From contig CAVORK010000007.1 of assembly GCA_963698625.1 (NCBI GenBank), positions 1,642,005 to 1,706,004 of the forward strand: a DNA stretch of 64,000 bases, given 5' to 3'. Origin of the DNA: 67-14 sp963698625. GTDB taxonomy: Bacteria > Actinomycetota > Thermoleophilia > Solirubrobacterales > 70-9. Below, piece after piece: positions 28,566 to 37,739 of this stretch; positions within the stretch are counted from its first letter, which is position 1, and each line of letters opens with the position of its first letter. The notes below the pieces were generated by a model that searched no databases, had not been told where the DNA came from, and worked only from the letters and a program-made list of their open reading frames with translations. The position numbers and the translations under genes were made by a program.

Positions 28566-30332
28566 TCAACCGAAGGTGAAGGCGTAAGCCTCGACTCCGC
28601 GCTCGGGGGTCAGCTCCAGAAGGTGGCTTGCCGGCCTCCGGCAGATCGACGAGTTCGTATAGCCGCTCGCCGCCCACCGTGACCATCGAATCGCTCGACA
28701 TCCCGGCCGGCGTCTTCCACGGCAATCGGCTTGCCGTCAAGCCTGAGCGCGACCTTGCGTGGACGGCCGGGTGAGGCCAGCACCAGGAAGACCCGCTTCG
28801 CGCCGAATTCGCAGCTGCCAGCTCGCCCGCCCTCTGCCGTCGCGTAGTCAGCCGAGACGTTCCAGCGGCCCCCGTAAGAAAGCCCGTCCTGCTCCGGCTC
28901 TTCCGGCTCGCCGAAGTCGCGCACGCCCGGCAGGATCAGCCCGTTGGCGAACCGGTCGGCGCGGGCCGAGCCGAGGTAGCTCTCAGGGGTGGTCACGCCG
29001 TCGGAGGCGCTCGAGCCGTCGGCACCCGAATCCCCCGCGCCCGGCGGTCCGTCCGGCCTCGGCCAGCAGATCGCGGATCACCTGCTCCTTCTTGTCGTAC
29101 TCGCCTTCGCCGAAGTGGGCGTAGCGGACCCTGCCCTCGGCGTCGATGAAGTACTCGGCCGGCCAGTACTGATTGCCGTAGGCGTTCCAGGTGGCGAAGT
29201 CGTTGTCCTGGACCACCGGATACCGGATCCCGGCGCGTTTGATCGCCGTCTCGACGTTGTCCGCGTCTTTCTCGAAGGGGAACTCTGGAGCGTGCACTCC
29301 GACGATGGTCAGCCCGCGATCGCGGTAACGACTGTCCCATGCCGTGAGATACGGCTGGGTGCGGATGCAGTTGATGCAGGTGTAGGTCCAGAAATCCACC
29401 AGAACGACTCTGCCCCGCAGCCCGGCCATGGTCAACGGCGCGTCGCCGGGCGTATTGAACCAGCGCTGATTTCCGGTGAAATCCGGTGCCTGTGCCGATC
29501 ACCGGCAGGCCGGAGTCGGGGCTCTCGTCACCCTTCTGCCGCCTCGACCCCCGCAGCGATCCGCCGACCACCACGAGTGGATCTGGGCCGAGCGCACGTC
29601 GGCCAGGGCGTTCGCGGCGGCCTCGCTCGATTCCAGAGACTTCGACGGATTGACGATGAAGGCCGGCAGTTTGTCAGCGATCTCGTTCTGGAACTTGAGG
29701 TCGTACTGGCCGGCCATCAGCAGGGCGAAGACGATCATCACCGCGCCCATCGCTCCCTGAAGCAGAGGCGTGTGGCGACCCAGAGGCGCAGTCAGCCGGC
29801 GGCCGCCGAGCATCAGCAGGTAGAGCACGACCGCCGAGCCGAGCCCGTAGGCAAGGGCCACCGCGAGCCGCCCCGCGGTGAACGGCTGGGAGGCCGAGAC
29901 CGTGATCACCCCGGCGAGGATCGGCCCGGCGCAGGGCGCATAGACCAGGCCGAGCGAGGCACCGATCACCGTGCCCGACCAGAAGCCGTCCCCGCCCCCG
30001 GTCTTCGGCTGGAAGCGGCTGGTCAACCGGCTGATCCAGCCTTCTACCCGCGTCGACAGTGCCGGGACAAGCAGCGAGATCCCGAAAACGATCAGCACCA
30101 CGATCGCCAGGTTGCGCAGAAGGTCGTCGGGCAGGCCGAGCGCATCGATCACGTAGACCAGCGCCACGGTCGCGAAGGTGAAGGTGGCGACCAGCCCGGC
30201 GACGATGCCGAGTGGCCGACGATGTCCACCGGTCGCGCCGGCCGACAGTGCGACCGGCAGCACCGGCAGCACGCAGGGCGACACCGCGGTGGCCGCACCG
30301 GCGATGAAACCGAAGATGATCAGCAGAAGCAC
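28566..30332 (-). CDS. DipZ-like protein: CcdA/DsbD membrane domain, thioredoxin domain and C-terminal beta domain (about four frame breaks)
   Basis: Carries reducing power across the membrane to exported thiols. From GTG 30332: CcdA-type helices with 'S-P-C-V-L-P-V-L-P' and 'Y-A-P-C-A-G-P-I-L-A-G', each with the redox Cys. Then a TlpA-like domain 'V-D-F-W-T-Y-T-C-I-N-C-I-R' (C-x2-C) and 'A-P-E-F-P-F-E'. Then the domain typical of mycobacterial DipZ: 'S-Y-L-G-S-A-R-A-D-R-F', 'L-Y-E-L-V', ending 'E-A-Y-A-F-T-F-G' at a TGA at 28566. Breaks near 28,625, 29,040, 29,465 and 29,560. It follows the sensor kinase by 25 bp, so it is probably in that operon. Confidence 0.82.
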
Positions 30333-30356
30333 GCCGACCAGCTTGACGGATCGGGC

Positions 30357-31894
30357 CTACGGGCGGTTCAAGACAACCGGCAGGGAGATCGTGAACCGGG
30401 CTCCGCCGAGCGGCGAATCAGAACAGCCCGCTTCGCCGCCATGAGCCTCGGCGATCGCCTTGACGATCGCCAGGCCCGAGGCCGGATCCTCCGTTGTCGC
30501 TGGAGCGGGCGCTGTCGACTCGGGCAGAACGCGGTCGAAGACGCGTTCCGCTCGCATCGCGACCGGCACGCCCGGGGCCGTCGTCGTCGACGGTGATCTC
30601 GACCCGATCGCCGCGGTCGCAGGCCGAAACCTCGATCCGTCCCTCGGAGCTGGAGTGGGCTATCGCGTTGGCGACCAGGTTGGATACGGCCCGGGCGATC
30701 TGCTCGCGGTCGATTTCGACCGGCCGGGTGCTGACCTCACCGAGTTCGACCGAGCGTGTCTCCGGCGCTCAGGAACGACTCGACTTCAGCGGCCAGGAGA
30801 GGCTCGAGCTCGAAAGCCTCCGTCTGGACTTCGCTGCTCCGGAGTCGGTTCGGGCGAGCAGGAGCAGGTCATCGACCAGACGCTTCCATGCGGTCGGTGG
30901 CCGCGGTCACCTGTCCGGGTGACCCGTCTCACGTCGTCCGCGTCGGGGTCGGGGTTCCGGGAAAGCACTTCGAGCTGACCTTTGACGATGGTCAGCGGGG
31001 TGCGCAGGTCATGCGACGCGTCGGCGACGAAAGCCCGCTGGCCGGGGAAGGCAGCCTCGAGCCGGTCGAGCATGCAGGTTGAACGACTCGGCCAGCCGGC
31101 GCACCTCGTCGTTGCGTGGTCTGATCGATCTTCATCCGGGCCGAAAGCTCGCCGCCGTCCGACGCCTTCGGCCACCTCGGCGAGTCCGGCGAATCGGCCT
31201 GCGACGTTCGGCTGGCCAGCAGCCAGCCGGCGGCGATCGCGACGACCAGGGCGATCAGTCCGACGACCAGGAAGGTCCGGCTCAGACCGTCGAGAGCACG
31301 GTCAACCGAGGCCAGCGGCTGACCGACCCGGATAGTCGCCGCAGCCGCCATCGGCAGGTCTGACGCCGGCGTGAGCAGGCCGGACTTCGCCGACGTCTTC
31401 GATCCGCGATCGAGGAGAAACCGTCCGACGTGCCGAGCAGTCTGCCGGGCGCTTTCGCGGTCGTCGCTGTCACCGCTCGTGAGGCTGTCTCGATCGTGCG
31501 GCTGTCGACCTTTCGGATCGCCCGGCGCGGTGATTGGCGGCCGCGAGGGCCGGCCGACGCGGCAGGCCGAGCAGCTCCGGCTGGTTGGTAGCTGTTCCGC
31601 CACCTGCGATCAGAGATCGCGATCACCCGGGAGGTCGGACCGAAGGGCTGAGCCAAGCACGAGTTCCTCCGCCCGGGCCGTATACCCGTCGCGGGTCGAG
31701 CGGCGGATCCCTTGACGAGGCTGGTCGTCAGGCTGTCGACCTCCCGGGTCAGGTCGCCGTCGGTCTGGCTCCGCAGGTCGGAACCGGTGCCTCGGTACAC
31801 GGCGACGTAGGTCACCGCGAGCGCCACCAGCATGATCAGGGCGATCGAGAACGCAAGCCGGCCGCGCAGACCGATCGACCGGGAGGCGCTTCAT
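30357..31894 (-). CDS. Sensor histidine kinase (many frame breaks)
   Basis: Pieces in different frames assemble into a two-TM kinase. 'I-G-L-R-G-R-L-A-F-S-I-A-L' gives TM1, with an extracytoplasmic loop 'D-L-R-S-Q-T-D-G-D-L'. TM2 is 'F-L-V-V-G-L-I-A-L-V-V-A', then comes HAMP. The H-box is 'A-D-A-S-H-D-L-R-T-P-L' with 'I-V-K-G-Q-L-E-V-L', and the ATPase end is 'L-A-I-V-K-A-I-A-E-A-H-G-G'. The ATG at 31894 lies at the end of the response-regulator gene. At least five breaks, the densest in the window. Stimulus unknown; linkage to dipZ and divergent apbE suggests an envelope redox signal, which is inference. Confidence 0.75.
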
Positions 31895-32569
31895 TTCCCG
31901 GTGCCTCGCGCAGCCGGTAGCCGACCGATCGCAGGGTCTGGATCGGATCGGGCAGGCCGTCGATCGCAAGCTTGCGCCGCAGGTAGGCGATGTAGACGCC
32001 GACGACGTTGGTGCCGGGGTCGTAGTCGTAGCCCCAGACCCCGTTCAGCAGCTGCTCCCGCGAGAGCACCTGGCCCGGGTGCCTCATCAGGTAAGCGAGC
32101 AGGTCGAACTCCCGGGCCGAGAGGTGGATCTCACTGCCGTCGCGGGTGACCGAACGCTTGAGCAGGTTCAGCTCGAGGTCGCCGACGGTCAGTTCCGTCG
32201 GGCTGCCCTGGTCGGGCTGGCGAAGGTGGGCCCGGACCCGCGCAGCGAGCTCCTCGAAGGCGAACGGCTTGGTCACGTAGTCGGTCGCGCCGGCGTCGAG
32301 CCCGGCGACGCGGTCTTCGACCTCGGCCCTGGCGGTGAGCAGGATCACCGGGGTTCGAGGGTCGCCGCACGGATCGCTCGCAGGATCTCCAGACCCGACC
32401 TGCCGGGAAGCATCAGGTCAAGCACCAGGAGGTCGAAACGGCCGGTCAGGGCGAGCGCCTCGCCCTCTTCACCGTCGTGCACGCAGGTCACGGCGTACCC
32501 CTCGGACTCCAGCCCGCGGGATACGAAGTCGGCGATCGCGCGCTCGTCTTCTACAACCAGGATTCTCAT
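31891..32569 (-). CDS. OmpR/PhoB-family response regulator (frame broken near 32,345)
   Basis: Receiver domain from ATG 32569 with acidic pocket E-D near residues 7-8, phospho-acceptor Asp51 in 'V-L-D-L-M-L-P-G', then after the break 'I-L-L-T-A-R' and 'T-D-Y-V-T-K-P-F' (conserved Lys). A winged-helix DNA-binding domain follows: 'L-S-A-R-E-F-D-L-L-A-Y-L-M-R-H-P-G', 'Y-I-A-Y-L-R-R-K-L' and 'R-S-V-G-Y-R-L-R-E'. About 226 residues when repaired. The stop I prefer overlaps the kinase ATG; in the frame as given it would run on to 31836. The 100-bp divergent gap before the Pro-rich/apbE genes is a likely target site. Confidence 0.85.
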
Positions 32570-32669
32570 CGGATCTCATGCTAGAGGCGAATCCCGCTGC
32601 AAACGCAACATAAGAGAACTCTCACGCGACGCTTACCGTCGCTGAAGCGTGCCGGTCCACACTCGTTCC

Positions 32670-32985
32670 ATGGCAAACGAACTGACACCCAGAGAACTGG
32701 CGCTGGCAAAGAAGGCGGCGCGCACCGTGAGGATCCGCAACATCCGACGCAGGGTCGCCTACTCGGCGGCCACCCTGGCGGCGCTCTTCAGCGGACTCGC
32801 AGTGATGCGGCCGGGCATCGACCAGATCTCAACGGCGGCACCGTCGCAGACAGCTTCAGTGACCCGCCAGATTACTCCCGCGCCCGAAGCGACGACGGCA
32901 CCGCTCGCACCGGTCCAGGTGGTTCCGGCTACTCCCGCGCAGGCTCCCGCCGCGGTGCCCTGGTCACCAGCCAGTCGTGACCACT
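32670..32985 (+). CDS. Small membrane-anchored Pro/Ala/Thr-rich protein upstream of apbE
   Basis: From ATG 32679-region codons 'M-A-N-E-L-T-P-R-E-L-A-L': a polar, basic N-terminus, one membrane segment ('V-A-Y-S-A-A-T-L-A-A-L-F-S-G-L'), and an extracytoplasmic tail of Ala, Pro, Val and Thr. The frame shifts near 32,950, after which 'V-V-T-T-P-P-Q-V-T-A-P-P-Q' runs directly into ApbE. So it is either a separate small gene or the membrane anchor of ApbE. No family assigned. The gene's end is uncertain by tens of bases. Confidence 0.5.
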
Positions 32986-33955
32986 CCGCCACAGGTGACC
33001 GCTCCCCCACAGGCCGGGCGCAGCTTCGCCGCGCTCGGCGGGACGGTATCGATCGAAGGCACGGGAGAAGACGCCGCAGCAGCGGTCGACCGGGCCGCCG
33101 AGGCGATCCTCGATCTCCAGCGCCGGCTGACCCGCTTCGAGCAGGGCAGCGAACTCAGCCGGCTGAACGCCGACCCTCGCCCGACGGTCCCGGCCAGCCC
33201 CGTGCATGCAGCGCTTCGCCGGCATGGTCGGCTTCGCCGGACGCCTGAGCGAAGGACTGGTCGACGCGACCTGCCTGGACGCGGTCGAGCGCGCCGGCTA
33301 CACACGCTCGCTCGGCCCGGACCCGGTGAGCAGCGAGGTTTCCGGACTCGCCGCCGACTCGACGCGGCGCCCGGAAGGCCCGGCCGGTCCGGATCCCGCA
33401 CGCAGGTGGATGTCAGTACTGGTCGATCGCTCGAGCGGCGAAGTGGTCAGGCCACTCGGCGTCAGACTCGACAGCGGCGGGATCGGCAAGGGTCTGGCGG
33501 CCGACATCGCCGCAGAGGAACTCGATCACCTCGAAAACTATGCGGTGAGCTGCGTCGGCGACATCAGGTTCGGCGGCAAGGCAGGCATCAGCCGCGAGAT
33601 TCAGGTCGCGCGACCCGACGCCGGATCGGCCCCGCTCGCCACCCTCACGCTCACCCGTTCGGCGGTCGCCACCAGCGGCATGACCCGACGGTCCTGGATC
33701 GACTCCGACGGCAAGCTGGCCCATCACCTGATCGACCCGCGCTCCGGCCGGCCGGCGTTCACGGGCGTGCTGCAGGTGTCCGCGATCGCACCGACCGGGG
33801 TCGAGGCCGAGGTCCGGGCGAAGTCCGCTCTGCTGTCGGGGCCGGAAGACGCCGCCGGGTGGCTGGTCCACGGCGGAGTCGTCGTGCTTCAGGACGGCGA
33901 GCTGCTCGAGGTAGCGGCCCGTGAGGAAGCCGAATCCGCCGGGGCGATCGCGTGA
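32977..33955 (+). CDS. ApbE-family FAD:protein FMN transferase (frame broken near 33,205)
   Basis: Attaches FMN covalently to Thr/Ser of extracytoplasmic flavoproteins. Seen: 'F-A-A-L-G-G-T-V-S-I', 'L-T-R-F-E-Q-G-S-E-L-S-R-L-N' (ApbE start), then after the break 'L-D-S-G-G-I-G-K-G-L-A-A-D' (flavin/Mg site), 'A-T-S-G-M-T-R-R', 'H-L-I-D-P-R-S-G-R-P-A' and 'E-A-E-V-R-A-K-S-A-L'. About 315 residues. The target protein with an FMN-binding motif is not visible next to it; the adjoining ferric-reductase-like protein may receive electrons from such a partner. Its TGA overlaps the next GTG (GTGA). Confidence 0.82.
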
Positions 33956-34530
33956 GCAACCTTCACGTCTGGTGGATCCTCAGCCGGGGTACCGGCATCG
34001 CGGCGATGCTGCTGGCCGGCCTATCGGTGACCGCCGGGCTGCTGGCCGGCCGTGGCCGACTGTTCAGGCTGGGCCGCTTCGGCGAGATCAAGCCGCTGCA
34101 CGAAGCACTGTCGATCGCGACGATCGTGCTGGTCCTCGCGCACGGCCTGCTGCTGCTCGGCGACTCGTGGCTCAGGCCCGGCCTGGCCGGGATCGCGATT
34201 CCATTCGCCTCGCCGTATCGCGCCTTCTGGACCGGGATCGGAGTGATCGCGGGCTGGGGTCTGATCGTGCTCGGCCTCAGCTACTACGCGCGGCAAGTGG
34301 ATCGGCCCGCCCGATGGCGAATTGCGCATCGCTTCACCGCGCTGTTCTGGATCCTCGGGATCTTCCACACCTTCGGGGCCGGCACCGACGCCGGAGAACT
34401 GTGGCTCCAGGTACCGGTGGCGGCGGTGTCGCTGCCCGCGCTGGTGCTGCTCGGAATGCGCCTCGGCCGTCGCCCCGCCGCTCCGGCCCGGTCCGGCGGG
34501 GCACGCTCGCGGTCTCCCCGTCCGACGTAA
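33952..34530 (+). CDS. Ferric reductase-like transmembrane cytochrome
   Basis: 192 residues, about five membrane helices. Candidate heme-b ligands sit in helices as 'P-L-H-E-A-L', 'V-L-A-H-G-L-L-L', 'A-H-R-F-T-A-L-F' and 'G-I-F-H-T-F-G-A', the paired-His pattern of the ferric-reductase/NOX domain (MsrQ-like). No FAD/NAD(P) domain is attached, so it is an electron-transfer module rather than a full reductase. The GTG start overlaps apbE by 4 bp. Together with ApbE it suggests a transmembrane electron path to an exported flavoprotein. Confidence 0.82.
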   Translation: MSNLHVWWILSRGTGIAAMLLAGLSVTAGLLAGRGRLFRLGRFGEIKPLHEALSIATIVLVLAHGLLLLGDSWLRPGLAGIAIPFASPYRAFWTGIGVIAGWGLIVLGLSYYARQVDRPARWRIAHRFTALFWILGIFHTFGAGTDAGELWLQVPVAAVSLPALVLLGMRLGRRPAAPARSGGARSRSPRPT

Positions 34531-34652
34531 GAGGATTCTGTGTTTCTCCTTACGGGGAGCTGATCCCGGAACGCAAAGATCCCTGCAACAGGTCGGGACA
34601 CACCCGACTCCAAAAAGGCGGCCGGCCGGCGCCGGCCGCAGCGGCCGGCCGC
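34526..34652 (+). other. Cluster of inverted repeats upstream of the universal stress protein gene
   Basis: Four foldable elements lie in 130 bp: CGTAAG/CTTACG (34526-34554), a CGGG/CCCG hairpin (34553-34568), GTCGGG-ACACA-CCCGAC (34592-34608), and a perfect GCGGCCGGC-CGGC-GCCGGCCGC hairpin (34618-34639), followed by the palindrome GCGGCCGGCCGC (34641-34652). The whole 280-bp gap has no gene. It may be a terminator for the ferric-reductase gene plus a structured 5' leader; it matches no riboswitch I can name. Confidence 0.45.
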
Positions 34653-34810
34653 GAGTCGACCGCGAATTCTACGCTCGACTGGTTTGGCGGGCATCCGGTC
34701 CGAACGGCCCGCTGACCGGCTCCCGCCGGGGTTCGGGTGGCAATGCCGGGTCCCGCCGGGGTGCCGGGTGGTAATTTGGACGTAAGGCCGCTACCGGAGG
34801 AGGAAGTCGC

Positions 34811-35668
34811 ATGTTCGAACGAATCGTCGTTGGTTTCGATGAAAGCGAAGGATCACGCGACGCGCTCGCTCTGGGAAAGGCTCTCGCCGAACGACTCGAG
34901 GCAAAGCTGGTCGTGGTCGGCGTCGTTCCTCCCCCTACCGGCGGCAGCCTGATTCCGGCCCTGCCGGCCGGCGCCTTCACCAACATCGCCGAGCAGGCCC
35001 GCGAGGGTGTCGAGGCGGCAGCGGCGGAGTACGGCGGCTCAGCCGAGATCGTCGAAGCGAGTTCCGCAGCCCGCGGCCTCGAGGAGCTGACCGAAAAGAT
35101 GGAAGGCGATCTGCTGGTCGTCGGCTGCGCCCGGACCTCCGAAGGGACTGTGCGGGCCGGCCACAAGGCGAGGGTGCTGATGCAGGGTTCGCGCTGCGCG
35201 GTCGCCCTGGCGCCGGTCGGCTATCGGAACAGCGAAGCGAAGCTGTCCGTGGTGGGCGCCGCCGTGGACGGATCGCCGGAGGCCGCACACGCGCTGGAAG
35301 CTGCGGTCGAAATCGCCGGGCACGAATCGGTACGGGTGATCTCGATTGCCAGTGACTTCGCCGAAGCCTGGGGTTTCTGGGGTGCGACCTACGCGCTCTC
35401 GGAACTCGCCGAAGCCTCGAAGGATTCGACCCGCAAACTGCTCGACGACGCCGTCGCCCAGGTGCCGGATTCGGTCACCAGCAGCACGGTGATGCTGGAG
35501 GGACTCCCGCCCGAACGGCTTCGCGAGCAGTCCGGAGATCTGGACCTTCTCTGCCTCGGATCACGCGGCTACGGTCCGCTGCTCCGGGTCCTGCTCGGAT
35601 CGGTCAGCTCGGAACTCCTCCACGAGGCGTACTGCCCCGTGGTGGTGGTCCCGCGCGGCGCGGAGTAG
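34811..35668 (+). CDS. Universal stress protein, two tandem UspA domains
   Basis: 285 residues; ATG preceded by GGAGGAGGAAG. Domain 1 (about 1-140) starts 'F-E-R-I-V-V-G-F-D-E-S-E-G-S'. Domain 2 (about 145-285) starts 'V-V-G-A-A-V-D-G-S-P-E-A' and ends with the nucleotide-binding pattern G-S-R-G-Y-G-P-L-x6-G-S-V-S, while domain 1 has a degenerate version. Cytoplasmic, probably ATP-binding. In actinomycetes such proteins respond to hypoxia, light or redox stress; the role here is unknown. Confidence 0.9.
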   Translation: MFERIVVGFDESEGSRDALALGKALAERLEAKLVVVGVVPPPTGGSLIPALPAGAFTNIAEQAREGVEAAAAEYGGSAEIVEASSAARGLEELTEKMEGDLLVVGCARTSEGTVRAGHKARVLMQGSRCAVALAPVGYRNSEAKLSVVGAAVDGSPEAAHALEAAVEIAGHESVRVISIASDFAEAWGFWGATYALSELAEASKDSTRKLLDDAVAQVPDSVTSSTVMLEGLPPERLREQSGDLDLLCLGSRGYGPLLRVLLGSVSSELLHEAYCPVVVVPRGAE

Positions 35669-35698
35669 CCGCTCCGCTCCGGACCTGAAGCTCCTTTC

Positions 35699-36739
35699 TC
35701 AGTCGTTGGGGCAGGCGACGGCCCGGCCCTCCACCCTGCCCTCGCGCAGGCGCTGGTAGGCATCGGCGACTCCGTCGAGCGGGACGCGCTCCGTCCGGAT
35801 GCTGATCCTGCCGTCCCGAGCCAGGTCCAGGACCTCCATCAGTTCGACCGCCGTGCCCCAGTAGGTCGTTGCGATGCGGGCACCCCATGGCAGCGTCATC
35901 GCGCCGTACTCGAGGGTGCCGCCGGCGAGGCCGAGCAGGGCGAGGTCCCCCTCGAAAGCGAGTAGCTGCTGGGCCAGCGCCAGCGTGTCTTCAGCACCGA
36001 CCACGTCGAGCACCAGTTCGGCCCCGCGGCCTCCGGTGAGCGCCCTGATCGACTCGGGCGTCGCCTCCTCCGAGAGCAGGGTGTGATCGGCCCCGAGTTC
36101 GCCGGCGATTTCCAGCTTGTCGGCGGCGCTGTCGATTGCGACGATCCTGGCGGCGCTCAGGGCCCTGATGATCTGGACCGCCATCTGGCCGAGGCCGCCG
36201 ACCCCGATCACGACCGCAGTCGAGCCGGGAACCAGACGGTGAAGCGAGCGCTTGATCGCGTGGTACGGCGTGAGGGCGGCATCGGACAACGGTGCGGCGT
36301 CGCGCGGATCGAGGTCTCCCAGCGGGATCAACAGGCGGCTGGCCGGAACCAGCATGTACTCGGCCATGCCGCCGTCGAGACCGATACCGCCACCGAAGGC
36401 TCCGATCTCCTGCTGCCTCTCGCAGTAGTCCTCACGCGACAGGCGGCAGGCGCGGCAGCGGCCGCAGCCCCACGGACCGTAGACCGCCACGGCCTCGCCG
36501 GGCTCGAATCCGGAGGTACCTTCACCGAGCGTTTCGACCCAGCCGGCGTTCTCGTGGCCGAGCGTGAACGGCGGGTCGATCGACAAGGCATCGGCGGGCC
36601 ACTCCATCAGGTGCAGGTCGGAGTGACAGAGGCCGGCTCCACCGACCTTGACCAACACCTCGCCGGGACCCGGTTCCGGCACCGGCACATCAACCAGCTC
36701 AGGGGGCTGCTGCCACTCGATCAATCGGTAAGCGTCCAT
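35699..36739 (-). CDS. Zinc-dependent NAD(P)+ alcohol dehydrogenase (MDR family)
   Basis: 346 residues, normal length. Catalytic zinc ligands in 'G-L-C-H-S-D-L' and 'G-H-E-N-A-G'; structural zinc in 'C-G-R-C-R-A-C-R-L-S-R-E-D-Y-C' (four Cys). Rossmann motif 'V-I-G-V-G-G-L-G-Q-M', then 'V-A-I-D-S-A-A-D-K'; the Asp after the second strand favours NAD+ over NADP+. Converts alcohols and aldehydes or ketones; substrate not predictable. Same strand as the monooxygenase-like gene 69 bp upstream. Confidence 0.9.
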   Translation of the reverse strand: MDAYRLIEWQQPPELVDVPVPEPGPGEVLVKVGGAGLCHSDLHLMEWPADALSIDPPFTLGHENAGWVETLGEGTSGFEPGEAVAVYGPWGCGRCRACRLSREDYCERQQEIGAFGGGIGLDGGMAEYMLVPASRLLIPLGDLDPRDAAPLSDAALTPYHAIKRSLHRLVPGSTAVVIGVGGLGQMAVQIIRALSAARIVAIDSAADKLEIAGELGADHTLLSEEATPESIRALTGGRGAELVLDVVGAEDTLALAQQLLAFEGDLALLGLAGGTLEYGAMTLPWGARIATTYWGTAVELMEVLDLARDGRISIRTERVPLDGVADAYQRLREGRVEGRAVACPND

Positions 36740-36808
36740 GCTTCGATACTCGCCGAAGCTGCCCCCTGCGACAACCGGGTTTAACCCCCAACTCTCACCC
36801 CTGAGCGG

Positions 36809-37129
36809 TCAGATCATTCCTTTGGCCGGGTCGCCGATTTCCATCGGTTCGCAGAACAGGATCCGGGGCGGTTCGGCGAGCAGCTTCGTCGCAAGCTCAC
36901 CCATGTCGGCCATGTGAGGCTGAGTGAAGTGGGCGTCGAGGTCGGCCTGCGAATCCCATTTCTCGACCAGCACGATCGTTTCGGGGTCGTTCCGGTCACG
37001 GTGGAGTGCGTAAGCCCGGCAGCCGTTCTCAAGGTGGGTGCTCTCGATCACGGGGCGGAAGCCTTCGATCGCTTCCTCCGCGGTTCCCTGTTTGAGTTTC
37101 AGCAGTGCCACGACGACTATCTCCTGCAT
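36809..37129 (-). CDS. Antibiotic biosynthesis monooxygenase (ABM/YgiN-like) domain protein
   Basis: 106 residues from ATG 37129. A single dimeric ferredoxin-like domain: 'I-V-V-V-A-L-L-K-L-K-Q-G', 'N-G-C-R-A-Y-A-L-H-R-D', 'I-V-L-V-E-K-W-D-S-Q-A-D-L-D-A-H' and 'H-M-A-D-M'. These small cofactor-free enzymes oxidise quinols or degrade related aromatics, though many have no known substrate. An upstream extension is open but lacks a plausible start. Confidence 0.85.
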   Translation of the reverse strand: MQEIVVVALLKLKQGTAEEAIEGFRPVIESTHLENGCRAYALHRDRNDPETIVLVEKWDSQADLDAHFTQPHMADMGELATKLLAEPPRILFCEPMEIGDPAKGMI

Positions 37130-37151
37130 TCCGCTTCCTTTCACGCCCGGT

Positions 37152-37721
37152 TCAGCTCCGACTGTCGTCCGCAAGCCACTTGATTGAACATCCGACCGAC
37201 GGCAGCTGGGGTTCGGGCACGGGCCTGCCGTCCAGCACCGCTTCAACCGCGTTCCTCAGGTCCTCGCCCGTGGCCTGCTCGCCACGGTTCGGTCGCGTGG
37301 AATCGAACTGCCCGCGGTAGACGAGGTGCCGCCCGGAATCGAAGACGAAGAGGTCGGGCGTGCAGACGGCACCGTAATCACGGGCCGTCGCCTGGTCGCC
37401 GTCGACCAGATACGGGAAGGGGTAGCCCCACCTGCCGGCCTCTTCTGTCATTCGCTCGGGTGAGTCGTCCGGATACGCAGCGCTGTCGTTCGAATTGATC
37501 GCAAAGACCGCCACCCCGCGATCGATCAGGTCACCCGAAACCTCGGCCAGGGCAGCGGCGATGTGCTTCACGTACGGGCAGTGGTTGCAGATGAAGGCAA
37601 CCACGATCGCGGGAGCTCGCCGGCCCCGGGGAGCGAATGAGTCCTGCCCCCCGGGTCGGCCAGCGCGAATTCCGGCGCTGGCAGCTCCGAGCGTCACCAT
37701 TCGGGATTCAACCGCCGGCAT
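37152..37721 (-). CDS. Thioredoxin-like (AhpC/TSA-type) protein, two compensating frame breaks
   Basis: 189 residues as read. 'F-I-C-N-H-C-P-Y-V-K-H-I' holds a C-x2-C redox site, followed by 'I-N-S-N-D-S-A-A-Y-P-D-D-S' and 'C-T-P-D-L-F-V-F-D', as in peroxiredoxin-like thioredoxin proteins. Residues 13-35 read as Gly/Arg-rich nonsense. The next frame over the same DNA (about 37,610-37,685) reads 'P-A-P-E-F-A-L-A-D-P-G-G', exactly what the family has there. So two opposite indels flank this stretch. Confidence 0.85.
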   Translation of the reverse strand: MPAVESRMVTLGAASAGIRAGRPGGQDSFAPRGRRAPAIVVAFICNHCPYVKHIAAALAEVSGDLIDRGVAVFAINSNDSAAYPDDSPERMTEEAGRWGYPFPYLVDGDQATARDYGAVCTPDLFVFDSGRHLVYRGQFDSTRPNRGEQATGEDLRNAVEAVLDGRPVPEPQLPSVGCSIKWLADDSRS

Positions 37722-37739
37722 GCTGCCTGCCTCCGCTGC

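Noticed and set aside
28989..30596. 535-codon plus-strand frame opposite dipZ
   Set aside because: His/Arg/Gln-rich shadow; the minus strand holds CcdA and thioredoxin motifs.
22900..33300. Programmed frameshifting as an explanation for all frame breaks in this stretch
   Set aside because: Breaks have no common slippery motif, go in both directions and affect many unrelated genes; sequence error is simpler.
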